From Sphingomonadaceae bacterium (GTDB lineage Bacteria > Pseudomonadota > Alphaproteobacteria > Sphingomonadales > Sphingomonadaceae): DNA of 5,568 bases. The notes under the pieces are model-generated. The model was not told the DNA's origin. It saw only the letters and a list, made by a program, of their open reading frames with translations, and made no database searches. Below are positions 1 through 5,568 of the stretch, piece by piece (the first letter of the stretch is position 1; every line of letters begins with the position of its first letter). Where the stretch lies: assembly GCA_020446665.1 (NCBI GenBank), contig JAGREF010000086.1, positions 1 to 5,568 of the forward strand, written 5' to 3'. The position numbers were made by a program, and so were the translations under genes.

Positions 1-38
1 GATTTTGATCCCTCCTCCGCTACCATTCTCGAATCCGT

Positions 39-335
39 ATGGGTTCGCATGCATCCACAAAAAGCGCGCTCAAGGATGGTGCCAGCGCAAAACCTGCTTC
101 TGGCACAACCAGGCCGGCCATCGAGAAAGACCCTGCTACCAAGGAGCCGGGCAAGGATGGCAAATCGCAGCCTGCAACCAATGGCGCTGCGGCTCCGCAG
201 GCTGGCAAAGCTGCCTCTCAGGAAAAGCCGCCTTTGAGTAGTGCGGGGCAGGAGAGTATTGCGCTGATCAAGCCTGAGATCGACCATATCGTTGCAGATG
301 AAGGGCCGGCTGATGTGACGGCCTCTGGCAATTGA
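39..335 (+). CDS. Hypothetical Ala/Lys/Pro-rich protein, possibly the displaced C-terminal tail of a gene entering from the left
   Basis: I do not recognise this protein. The frame encodes 98 residues, low in complexity and rich in Ala, Lys, Pro, Ser and Gly over residues 5-65. The last 30 residues are more ordinary and acidic (ALIKPEIDHIVADEGP). There is no signal peptide, membrane segment or known motif. The ATG at 39 has no purine-rich ribosome binding site, and a TGA in the same frame lies at 6-8. Bases 1-42 read in another frame give a protein-like stretch (DFDPSSATILESVW). One extra base near the GGG at 41-43 would join that stretch to this frame, so it may be the end of a longer gene with a frameshift or sequence error. 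Disordered tails of this kind occur on many bacterial proteins, so no function is proposed. Other frames here are also open but Arg-rich and look like shadows. Confidence 0.4.
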   Translation: MGSHASTKSALKDGASAKPASGTTRPAIEKDPATKEPGKDGKSQPATNGAAAPQAGKAASQEKPPLSSAGQESIALIKPEIDHIVADEGPADVTASGN

Positions 336-363
336 CGGCTGGCAATCCGGGGGCAGTCAAGAA

Positions 364-402
364 GGGCGAGCTGACCAGGCGCAGGCCATCGGCTGCTCGC
401 CC
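364..402 (-). terminator. Candidate terminator hairpin at the end of the meta-pathway operon
   Basis: Perfect 8-base arms GGGCGAGC (364-371) and GCTCGCCC (395-402) enclose a 23-base loop. The hairpin lies 12 bases past the aldolase stop codon. On the minus strand it is followed by TTCTTG, which is only weakly U-rich. On the plus strand no T-run follows. It sits between two convergent reading frames, so it may serve both, but the U-tract is poor and the loop is long. Confidence 0.4.
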
Positions 403-414
403 CTGACTGATGGC

Positions 415-1446
415 TCAGGCGTTCTCTTCCTTGAGCAGGTCGAGCGCGATGTCGACGATCATGTCTTCCTGCCCGCCAACCATCTTGCGGCGTCCCACTT
501 CGGCGAGAATCGAGCGGGTATCGACGCCGTAGTCCGCGCTCGCCTTTTCTGCGTGGCGCAGGAAGCTGGAATAGACCCCGGCGTAGCCAAGCGTCAGCGT
601 TTCGCGGTCCACCCGTACCGGGCGGTCCTGCAACGGCCGCACGAGCTCCTCGGCTGCATCCATCAGCGCAAACAGGTCGCAGCCATGCTTCCAGCCATTG
701 CGGTCAGCAGCGGCGATGAAGACTTCCAGCGGGGCATTGCCCGCACCCGCACCCATCCCGGCGAGGCTGGCATCAACGCGGATCGCGCCGTTCTGCACCG
801 CGACCATCGAATTGGCGACACCCAGCGAGAGGTTGTGGTGCGCATGCACACCACGCTGTGTTTCAGGCTTCAATACGCGATCATAGGCCTGCAGGCGGGC
901 CGCATATTCTTCCATGTTCATCGCGCCGCCACTGTCGGTGACATAGACGCAATGCGCGCCATAATCTTCCATCAGCTTTGCCTGCCGGGCGAGCGTTTCC
1001 GGATCGGTCATATGGCTCATCATCAGGAAGCCGCTGACATCCATGCCGAGGTTGCGCGCGGCTTCGATATGCTGCCTGGACACGTCCGCTTCGGTGCAGT
1101 GGGTGGCAATGCGGACCGATTTCACGCCCATTTCGCAGGCGTGCTTGAGGTCATGCACCGTGCCGATGCCGGGCAGCAGGAGGGTGGTGAGCACCGAATG
1201 ATCCAGCACTTCGGCAACTGCGCCGATCCAGTCCCAATCGGTATGTGCACCAAAACCATAGTTGAAGCTGGAGCCCTGCAGCCCGTCGCCATGCGCCACT
1301 TCGATGGCATCGACCTTGGCCCGGTCAAGCGCCCTGGCGATCGCCTGCACATGGTCGAGGCCGTATTGGTGGCGGATCGCGTGCATCCCGTCACGAAGGG
1401 TGACGTCCTGGATGTAGAGCTTGGTCTGGGTCGGATCGAAGCTCAT
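415..1446 (-). CDS. 4-hydroxy-2-oxovalerate aldolase (DmpG/BphI/MhpE family)
   Basis: This is a class II, divalent-metal-dependent pyruvate aldolase that splits 4-hydroxy-2-oxopentanoate (or its C6 homologue) into pyruvate and acetaldehyde (or propanal), the last carbon-carbon cleavage of the meta-cleavage pathway. At 343 residues it has normal family length. The N-terminal TIM-barrel signature [10 protein letters not shown] carries Arg18, Asp19 and His22. The metal-ligand motif HAHHNLSLG gives His201 and His203, and Tyr292 (AGVYSSF) matches the catalytic tyrosine; all are one residue offset from DmpG (Arg17, Asp18, His21, His200, His202, Tyr291). The C-terminal region (about 275-343) is the communication domain that binds the dehydrogenase in this family. 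The ATG overlaps the dehydrogenase TGA as ATGA, with AAGGAG at 1454-1459 seven bases upstream, so translation is probably coupled. Naming it bphI, dmpG, mhpE, tesG or hsaF would require knowing the substrate, so no symbol is given. Confidence 0.95.
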   Translation of the reverse strand: MSFDPTQTKLYIQDVTLRDGMHAIRHQYGLDHVQAIARALDRAKVDAIEVAHGDGLQGSSFNYGFGAHTDWDWIGAVAEVLDHSVLTTLLLPGIGTVHDLKHACEMGVKSVRIATHCTEADVSRQHIEAARNLGMDVSGFLMMSHMTDPETLARQAKLMEDYGAHCVYVTDSGGAMNMEEYAARLQAYDRVLKPETQRGVHAHHNLSLGVANSMVAVQNGAIRVDASLAGMGAGAGNAPLEVFIAAADRNGWKHGCDLFALMDAAEELVRPLQDRPVRVDRETLTLGYAGVYSSFLRHAEKASADYGVDTRSILAEVGRRKMVGGQEDMIVDIALDLLKEENA

Positions 1447-2387
1447 GCTGCTGCTCCTTCATGCATGCGGACTGCGATTTTCTCAGCCGTCTTGAGTGCG
1501 GCCGAGGTCATGATGTCGAGATTGCCGGCATAGGCAGGCAGGTAATGCGCCGCACCTTCGACTTCGAGGAAAACGCTGACTTTCAGTCCGGTGAACTCCG
1601 CACCCATCTCCGGGATCCGCAGCGGGCGGTTGGAGCCGATGTGTTCGAACTGCACCGCCTGCTTGAGCCTGTAACCGGGAACATAGGTTTGCACTTCGGC
1701 GACCATGTCCTCCACGCTCTGGCGAATGGCGTCCTGCTCCGCCTCTTCACACAGGCAATAGACGGTATCGCGCATGATCAGCGGTGGTTCGGCCGGGTTG
1801 AGGATGATGATCGCCTTGCCACGGGTTGCGCCGCCGACATCGACAATCGCCTGGCTGGTTGTTTCAGTGAACTCGTCAATATTGGCGCGGGTGCCGGGGC
1901 CTGCACTCTTCGAGCTGATCGAAGCGACGATTTCGCCATAATGCACCTTAGCGACCCGGTTCACGGCGGCGACAATCGGGATTGTCGCCTGTCCGCCGCA
2001 AGTGACCATGTTCACATTGGCCGCATCGAGATTGGCATCGCCGTTCACAGGTGGAATTGTATAGGGACCGATGGCCGCCGGGGTCAGGTCCACCATGCGT
2101 TTGCCTGCTGCCAGCACCGCCTCGCTATGGCGCTTATGCGCGCCTGCGCTGGTGGCGTCGAAGACGATTTCGATATCAGCGAATTCGGGTAGGGCGAGCA
2201 GCCCGTCTATCCCTTCATGGGTGGTCGCAACGCCCATCCGCTTGGCGCGGGCTAGGCCGTCTGAATCCGGGTCGATCCCGACCATCGCACCCATTTCAAG
2301 AGTCTGGGACAGCCGCATGATCTTGATCATCAGATCGGTGCCGATATTACCTGAGCCAATAATGGCTACCTTGGTCTTCGCGCTCAC
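1443..2387 (-). CDS. Acylating acetaldehyde dehydrogenase (DmpF/BphJ/MhpF family)
   Basis: The enzyme oxidises acetaldehyde (or propanal) with NAD and CoA to acetyl-CoA (or propanoyl-CoA). In this family it works as a complex with the aldolase, so the reactive aldehyde passes through a channel. The 314 residues match the usual length. An N-terminal Rossmann fold is shown by [13 protein letters not shown] (residues 7-19) and the acidic VGIDPDSDG after the second strand. Cys130 in [12 protein letters not shown] is the thioester-forming cysteine. [20 protein letters not shown] (159-178) is a strongly conserved family block. The start codon is GTG at 2387-2385. It overlaps the hydratase stop as GTGA and is preceded by GGAG at 2395-2398, seven bases upstream. 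The downstream overlap with the aldolase keeps the two partner subunits adjacent, consistent with co-translational assembly. No residue expected in the family appears to be missing. Confidence 0.95.
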   Translation of the reverse strand: MSAKTKVAIIGSGNIGTDLMIKIMRLSQTLEMGAMVGIDPDSDGLARAKRMGVATTHEGIDGLLALPEFADIEIVFDATSAGAHKRHSEAVLAAGKRMVDLTPAAIGPYTIPPVNGDANLDAANVNMVTCGGQATIPIVAAVNRVAKVHYGEIVASISSKSAGPGTRANIDEFTETTSQAIVDVGGATRGKAIIILNPAEPPLIMRDTVYCLCEEAEQDAIRQSVEDMVAEVQTYVPGYRLKQAVQFEHIGSNRPLRIPEMGAEFTGLKVSVFLEVEGAAHYLPAYAGNLDIMTSAALKTAEKIAVRMHEGAAA

Positions 2388-3169
2388 TGTGTTTCTCCGT
2401 AAGTAAAGCTGCAGGTGCCGATGCCGCCGACCGTTGTTTCAACATGGTCGCCCGGGGTCAGCGCGACCATCGGGCCGAGGGCCCCGGCGAGCAGGACATC
2501 GCCGGCCCTCAGCGGTTCGCCGCGCTCGGCCAGCGTGCTGGCCAGCCAGGCAGCTGCGTTGAGCGGGCTGCCGAGGGCAGCAGCGCCGATCCCGGTGGAA
2601 ACGGTCTCGCCATTGATGGTCATGGCCATGGGCGCGCCTTCAAGGTCGAGGCCATCGAGCGGAAGCCCATCCTTGGCCAATACATAGAAGGCCGAGGAGC
2701 CATTATCGGCGACCGTATCGGCAAAGGCGATTTTCCAGTCAGCAATTCGACTGTCGACGATCTCGATGGCGGCATGGACAGTGGCGACAGCGGCCGCAAC
2801 CTCTCCCGGCGTTGTGTCGGGGGAGGTCAGGGCAGCACCAAGAATGAAGGCGATTTCCGCCTCCGCCTTGGGCTGGATGCAACGTGTGGGGGACAAGATA
2901 CCGCCGTCGGCCACTTCCATGTCGTCGAACAGCACGCCGAAATCTGGCTGGTCCACGCCAAGCTGCTTTTGCACGGCCTTGGCGGTCAGCCCTGCCTTGC
3001 GCCCGACGATCTTGCGCCCTTGCGCTTCCCAGAACCGCGTGTTGATTTCCTGTACGGCATAAGCGCCGACCATGTCGGTCGGTTCCAGCCAGTCGCGCAA
3101 GGGAAGCAAGGGCGTGCCTTGATAAGCATCCCGCAGCAGGCGCGCTGCTTCCTGATAGTGTTTTTCCAT
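2384..3169 (-). CDS. 2-hydroxypenta-2,4-dienoate (2-oxopent-4-enoate) hydratase, MhpD/DmpE/BphH family
   Basis: This enzyme hydrates the dienol left after ring-fission product cleavage to a 4-hydroxy-2-oxoacid, the substrate of the downstream aldolase. At 261 residues it fits the family, which belongs to the fumarylacetoacetate-hydrolase-like fold. The block [18 protein letters not shown] holds Lys58, equivalent to the active-site lysine near position 60 of MhpD. Glu103 and Glu105 (KAEAEIAF) plus Glu136 (AIEIVDSR) match the metal-binding triad, and [10 protein letters not shown] and [11 protein letters not shown] are typical conserved segments. The related 4-oxalocrotonate decarboxylases share the fold, but the three-gene context favours the hydratase. 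The ATG has AAGGAG at 3178-3183, eight bases upstream. It is the first gene of the operon and its stop overlaps the dehydrogenase start. C5 and C6 dienoate substrates (the latter as in steroid degradation) cannot be told apart from sequence alone. Confidence 0.9.
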   Translation of the reverse strand: MEKHYQEAARLLRDAYQGTPLLPLRDWLEPTDMVGAYAVQEINTRFWEAQGRKIVGRKAGLTAKAVQKQLGVDQPDFGVLFDDMEVADGGILSPTRCIQPKAEAEIAFILGAALTSPDTTPGEVAAAVATVHAAIEIVDSRIADWKIAFADTVADNGSSAFYVLAKDGLPLDGLDLEGAPMAMTINGETVSTGIGAAALGSPLNAAAWLASTLAERGEPLRAGDVLLAGALGPMVALTPGDHVETTVGGIGTCSFTYGETQ

Positions 3170-3254
3170 TTACTGCTCTCCTTACCCAATGCCTCTAGGT
3201 TCGCAGGGCAGAGCAACCAAGGGCGCCAGTCACAGAATTCTTGCATAGTGAGAA
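3170..3254. promoter_or_regulatory. Divergent intergenic region between the meta-pathway operon and the IclR gene
   Basis: These 85 bases separate the hydratase ATG from the upstream IclR start and must hold the operon promoter, and probably the regulator promoter as well. I see no convincing -35/-10 pair for either direction. TTGGTT and TTGCTC on the minus strand (around 3214-3222) are possible -35 elements but lack a good -10. The divergent layout is the classical one for IclR-type control of aromatic catabolic genes. Confidence 0.6.
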
Positions 3255-3256
3255 TT
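3236..3256. promoter_or_regulatory. Inverted repeat, candidate operator for the IclR regulator
   Basis: Perfect 6-base arms AATTCT (3236-3241) and AGAATT (3251-3256) are separated by 9 bases, giving a 21-base site about 70 bases upstream of the hydratase ATG. Size and position suit an IclR-family dimer. The right arm overlaps the TTG at 3255, so if this is an operator the regulator more likely begins at the GTG at 3276. Short arms like these can arise by chance. Confidence 0.3.
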
Positions 3257-4091
3257 GGGCGAGCAAAGAGAGGGAGTGCCAACCAAGCCATCCTCCACCC
3301 TTGCCAAGGGCCTTCAGCTATTGCGGGCGATTGTGGCTGACGGCGGACGCTCGACCCTGAGTGATCTGGCGCGCGCGCTGACGATACCGCTTCCCACTGT
3401 ACACCGGCTGGCGGTGACTCTGGAGGCGGAGGGATATATCGAGCGCCAATCCAAGGGATGTTATCTGCCGGGAAGAGAATTATCGCGTCTCCTGCCAATG
3501 CTGGGCCGCGCCGAGGACCGCGTGGCCATGCGCCTGCGCCGTTCGTTGCGCCACCTGGCCAGGAAGCACCATGTCTTCATGCACTTCGGTGTGCTGGAGG
3601 AAGGGATGGTGACCTATATCGTCAAGGAGAATGGCGGAGATGAGGAGTTATTCACGCAGGAAAGGATGCAGTTGGAGGCCTATTGCTCTGGGATCGGGAA
3701 GATTCTGCTGGCGGCCCTGCCTGACAAGGAATTGCAGGCCTATCTCGATACCGGGCCGTTCGTTCCACTCACTCGGCGGACACTGACTGATCCCGCTGCC
3801 ATCCGGCAGGAACTGGAGAATGTGCGGCGTGATGGCATGGCCTTTGATCGTTTTGAGATCAGGGACGATATTTTCTGCGTGGCAGTGCCCGTGGCGGATC
3901 CGCTGGGCCGAGTGATTGGCGGGCTGTCTGCCAGCTTCATCCGGGAAGTGCCTTCATCCAGGCGTCTCACGCTCTTGCGCAAGGCCATGCAGGATGTCGT
4001 GAGAGAGGTTGTGAGGGCCGAATTTCCCGTTGCACAGGCCGCCGATGGCACAGCAGGTGCCGCCGCCATTCCTGACGATTTTGCTTCCTGA
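3255..4091 (+). CDS. IclR-family transcriptional regulator
   Basis: The protein has the two-domain IclR architecture. A winged helix-turn-helix lies at about residues 13-75 (LAKGLQLLRAIV, then TLSDLARALTIPLPTVHRL as the recognition region, then the wing GYIERQSKGCYLPG). A GAF-like effector domain spans about 85-255, including the typical EAYCSGIGKILLAALP block (141-156) and VAVPVADPLGRVIGGLSASF near the end. A short Ala-rich tail follows. At 278 residues it is of normal length. The start is uncertain. The longest version uses TTG at 3255 with a poor ribosome binding site. A GTG at 3276 follows the purine tract AAAGAGAGGGA and gives a 271-residue protein beginning close to the first helix. Divergence from the hydratase operon suggests it controls those genes in response to a pathway metabolite. 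Whether it activates or represses, and its ligand, cannot be read from the sequence. Confidence 0.93.
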   Translation: MGEQREGVPTKPSSTLAKGLQLLRAIVADGGRSTLSDLARALTIPLPTVHRLAVTLEAEGYIERQSKGCYLPGRELSRLLPMLGRAEDRVAMRLRRSLRHLARKHHVFMHFGVLEEGMVTYIVKENGGDEELFTQERMQLEAYCSGIGKILLAALPDKELQAYLDTGPFVPLTRRTLTDPAAIRQELENVRRDGMAFDRFEIRDDIFCVAVPVADPLGRVIGGLSASFIREVPSSRRLTLLRKAMQDVVREVVRAEFPVAQAADGTAGAAAIPDDFAS

Positions 4092-4122
4092 AAACGTCGG
4101 CGAGGAGTAGTCAGGAATCACC

Positions 4123-4186
4123 GTCCGAGCCGTCCCTGGAGTGGGGCCAGCCCACGGGGCGCCGGCCCGGACGGCGGGACTATTTT
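4123..4186 (+). terminator. GC-rich multi-part hairpin followed by TATTTT: probable IclR terminator abutting the CHRD start
   Basis: Nested arms pair GTCC 4123-4126 with GGAC 4177-4180, GCCGTCC 4129-4135 with GGACGGC 4169-4175, GGGCC 4144-4148 with GGCCC 4164-4168, and GCCC 4150-4153 with GGGC 4157-4160. Small internal loops lie between them. TATTTT follows at once (4181-4186). It lies 31 bases after the IclR stop, so it is a plausible intrinsic terminator. It also ends only a few bases before the next ATG (4190) and buries the only G-rich stretch there, so an attenuator or translation-control role is possible. Confidence 0.5.
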
Positions 4187-4189
4187 ACG

Positions 4190-4636
4190 ATGCTTGCCAG
4201 GAAATATCTGATTGCCGGGGTCGGGGTGCTTGCTTTCTCGTCTGCCATGGGCGGCGCGCTGCTCGCGCAGCAATATGACGTACCGGAAGTCTACTACCTG
4301 TTCACCTCCGCCGAAGGGGCCAATGTGCCCGGTGGTGGTGATGAAGATGGCTTTGCCGACTTTGCGCTCAAGCTTGATCCGGAAGCCGGGGAGGCATGCT
4401 ACACGCTTTCGGTCGGCGACTTCGACATGACCGCTGCCCATATTCATGAAGGCAAGGATGGCGAGACCGGCGATGTCGTATTCCCGGTGGAAGAAACCGG
4501 CGAAGATGATGAAAAATGCTTTGCGCTTGATGCCGTAACAATCCGCAAAATTGGCAAGAAACCTGCCAATTACTACCTCAATGTCCATTCTGCCGAATTC
4601 CCCAATGGCGGGATTCGGGGGCAATTGTCAGACTAG
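4190..4636 (+). CDS. Secreted CHRD-domain protein
   Basis: This 148-residue exported protein is built around one CHRD domain, a beta-rich module first described in chordin and common in bacterial secreted proteins, where its biochemical role is not established. Residues 1-26 form a signal peptide: Lys/Arg near the start, a hydrophobic core IAGVGVLAFSSAMGGALL, and a likely signal-peptidase I cut after ALLA. The domain hallmarks are AAHIHEGKDGETGDVVFPV (82-100) and the C-terminal NVHSAEFPNGGIRGQL (131-146). Cys70 and Cys110 could form a disulfide. The mature protein is acidic (for example EETGEDDEK) with a Gly-rich turn GGGDEDG. The ATG at 4190 is needed to keep the signal peptide, and no in-frame ATG, GTG or TTG precedes it in the gap. 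No good ribosome binding site is visible because the upstream bases lie in a hairpin. It converges with the RlpA-like gene 33 bases away. Confidence 0.85.
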   Translation: MLARKYLIAGVGVLAFSSAMGGALLAQQYDVPEVYYLFTSAEGANVPGGGDEDGFADFALKLDPEAGEACYTLSVGDFDMTAAHIHEGKDGETGDVVFPVEETGEDDEKCFALDAVTIRKIGKKPANYYLNVHSAEFPNGGIRGQLSD

Positions 4637-4669
4637 GCGGTAAAATGGCGCGGGTGGCGCGGCGCTGGA

Positions 4670-5203
4670 TCAGCTTTCGATCAGTTCCAGCGTCACCCGC
4701 CCGTGGCCAGCGCGCACTATGCCAATCTGCTCTGCCGCAGCGCGTGAAAGGTCGATCATGCGGCCGCGCACATAGGGCCCGCGATCATTGATCCGCACGA
4801 TTACGGATTTGCCAGTAGCTTCGTGGGTCACGCGGACCTTGCTGCCAAAGGGCAGGGTCTTGTGTGCAGCGGTCATCTGGCCGGGATCAAAACGCTCACC
4901 ATTGGCGGTCTTGCGACCTGCAAAACGCTTGCCGTAATAGGATGCAATGCCGCTGCCGAGGCCTCGCATGGCAGGCTCTGGCTCAGCTTCAACCGGGATG
5001 TCGATATCGCCCAGATCAACCGCACCGGCAGGAACCACCATTGGGTTCGGGGCGGTGTCGTAAGGCGCAAAATGTTCCACAAAGGCGGCGTCTTGTTCCG
5101 CAGGGGAAGGTGTTGCGAAGACGGATGCGGGCAGGGCGGTGGCCAGCGCAACGGCTACGGCGACACGCACCAGTCCTGCCTTGCTGTGCTTGCGTTGCTG
5201 CAT
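4670..5203 (-). CDS. rlpA: RlpA-like septal ring lytic transglycosylase / double-psi beta-barrel protein
   Basis: An exported cell-wall protein with a C-terminal double-psi beta-barrel of the RlpA family, whose Pseudomonas member cleaves glycan strands lacking stem peptides at the division septum. Numbering is from the ATG at 5203 (177 residues). A basic start and hydrophobic core (VRVAVAVALATALP) form a signal peptide, probably cut after ASVFA. About 50 Pro/Glu/Ala-rich linker residues follow, then the domain from GIASYYGKRFAGRKTANGERF to the end. Glu103, His114 and Asp140 keep the 11- and 26-residue spacing of the Pseudomonas RlpA catalytic trio (Glu120, His131, Asp157), so activity is plausible. 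No lipobox cysteine and no SPOR domain are present, so it should be periplasmic and lack the usual septal targeting module. An upstream GTG at 5218 would add five residues but has no ribosome binding site. The ATG at 5203 has GGAAAGA just before it and is preferred. Confidence 0.88.
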   Translation of the reverse strand: MQQRKHSKAGLVRVAVAVALATALPASVFATPSPAEQDAAFVEHFAPYDTAPNPMVVPAGAVDLGDIDIPVEAEPEPAMRGLGSGIASYYGKRFAGRKTANGERFDPGQMTAAHKTLPFGSKVRVTHEATGKSVIVRINDRGPYVRGRMIDLSRAAAEQIGIVRAGHGRVTLELIES

Positions 5204-5206
5204 TGG

Positions 5207-5213
5207 TCTTTCC
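5207..5213 (-). promoter_or_regulatory. Ribosome binding site that decides the RlpA-like start
   Basis: GGAAAGA on the minus strand lies 3 bases before the ATG at 5203 (the GGA core is 7 bases away). The in-frame GTG at 5218 is preceded only by a pyrimidine-rich stretch (TCACTTTCACA). This favours the shorter protein. Confidence 0.5.
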
Positions 5214-5397
5214 GTCACTGTGAAAGTGAGGTGCCTTTACGCCTGGGCACACAGCGCACCAAATGCTGCGCTCAATTCATCGATGATGGGCAACATTTCG
5301 CCGTCATAAAGACGAGAAAACAGGGTGAAATGCCGATTTCTCCACTTGGGCCAAAGCGAAATTGAGGGTGGAATCCGGCAAATTGGACGACAGCTAC

Positions 5398-5452
5398 CTG
5401 GCCCTGAGAAAGCAAATGGGGCCGGCATTGCTACCGACCCCACTCTCACCAG
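5398..5452. repeat. Extended stem-loop
   Basis: Nested arms: CTGG 5398-5401 with CCAG 5449-5452, TGAGA 5405-5409 with TCTCA 5444-5448, and TGGGGcCGG 5417-5425 with CCGaCCCCA 5434-5442 (one C/A mismatch). The last pair encloses an 8-base loop. No T-run follows on either strand, so it is not an obvious intrinsic terminator. It may be a folded leader RNA, a palindromic repeat element, or chance pairing in GC-rich DNA. Confidence 0.4.
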
Positions 5453-5515
5453 CGCGTGGACTTCGAAGTGCTGGCTTGCGCCGTGTTTCGAAGCGCTTGG
5501 CGCCCGATGTCCTGT

Positions 5516-5563
5516 TCCTGCCAAGGCAGGATAGTGTCACCGGCGCTCGCACCGGCATCCGGT
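5516..5563. repeat. Cluster of short inverted and direct repeats at the right edge
   Basis: TCCTGCCAAGGCAGGA (5516-5531) has 7-base arms around AA. CACCGGC occurs at 5538-5544 and 5550-5556 with a 12-base period. ACCGG 5551-5555 and CCGGT 5559-5563 form a 5-base inverted repeat. The arrangement resembles either stacked regulator sites or a terminator region for a gene beyond the window. No gene next to it is visible, so its role is unassigned. Confidence 0.35.
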
Positions 5564-5568
5564 TACTG

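Larger units (their letters stand above)
5219..5568. other. 350-base stretch without a convincing gene, rich in inverted repeats
   Basis: No tRNA, rRNA or recognisable protein is visible. One minus-strand frame is open from a TTG at 5524 to a TAA at 5237. Its first 60 residues look like random translation. Its last 35 (RHFTLFSRLYDGEMLPIIDELSAAFGALCAQA is read in two parts: RHFTLFSRLYDGEM, then LPIIDELSAAFGALCAQA) look more protein-like, so a decayed or frame-shifted gene end upstream of the RlpA-like gene is possible. The promoter for the RlpA-like gene should lie in the left part of this stretch, but I cannot pick a clear one. The right part holds the separate repeats listed next. Confidence 0.5.

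Noticed and set aside
553..1533. Long plus-strand open frame opposite the aldolase and dehydrogenase
   Set aside because: It is antisense to two clearly recognised enzymes with intact motifs, and its His/Arg-rich translation shows no family resemblance, as expected from a GC-rich shadow frame.
2444..3340. Plus-strand open frame of 298 codons opposite the hydratase
   Set aside because: It is antisense to a well-conserved hydratase and runs across the divergent promoter region into the IclR gene. The translation has no recognisable domain.
4118..4624. Minus-strand open frame opposite the CHRD gene
   Set aside because: The plus strand encodes a signal peptide and CHRD motifs. The minus translation is not family-like and would need to read through the GC-rich hairpin.
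4647..4662. GGCGCGG direct repeat between the convergent CHRD and RlpA-like genes
   Set aside because: Two 7-base copies in very GC-rich DNA form no hairpin and no T-run follows, so it supports neither a terminator nor a repeat family.
5418..5500. Possible tRNA in the right-end structured region
   Set aside because: Pairing is a nested hairpin and not a cloverleaf. There is no GTTCGAATCC-like T-arm, no acceptor stem match and no plausible anticodon arm.
1..5568. CRISPR array, insertion sequence, toxin-antitoxin or defence system
   Set aside because: No regularly spaced repeats, transposase, paired small toxin-antitoxin genes or defence domains are visible. The recognised genes are metabolic, regulatory or envelope-related.

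Overview
The window looks like a GC-rich alphaproteobacterial chromosome, most likely from a sphingomonad (Novosphingobium, Sphingobium or Erythrobacter type). This rests on gene content, codon use and the short RlpA-like protein without a lipobox. It is an inference, since no rRNA or other marker gene is present.

Layout. Bases 1-335 hold a low-complexity Ala/Lys/Pro-rich reading frame on the plus strand, possibly the frame-shifted tail of a gene entering from the left. Bases 415-3169 are a compact three-gene minus-strand operon in the order 2-hydroxypentadienoate-type hydratase, acylating acetaldehyde dehydrogenase, 4-hydroxy-2-oxovalerate aldolase. Each junction is a 4-base stop/start overlap. 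A divergent IclR-family regulator (3255-4091, plus) faces the operon across an 85-base gap with a small inverted repeat. A secreted CHRD-domain protein follows (4190-4636, plus), with a GC-rich terminator-like hairpin ending just before its start codon. It converges on an exported RlpA-like septal/lytic transglycosylase-type protein (4670-5203, minus). Bases 5219-5568 hold no convincing gene, only a doubtful minus-strand frame and several inverted repeats.

How the genes work together. The three enzymes form the lower half of a meta-cleavage pathway. The hydratase makes a 4-hydroxy-2-oxoacid, the aldolase splits it to pyruvate and an aldehyde, and the dehydrogenase oxidises the aldehyde to acyl-CoA, probably by channelling within an aldolase-dehydrogenase complex. 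The window has no ring-cleavage dioxygenase or ring-fission hydrolase, so the aromatic or steroid substrate cannot be named. The IclR protein is the obvious candidate regulator. The two envelope genes on the right appear unrelated to this pathway.

Most of the window is ordinary. The points most worth checking are the hairpin against the CHRD start, the possible frameshift at the left edge, the candidate operator over the upstream IclR start, and the structured non-coding right end.
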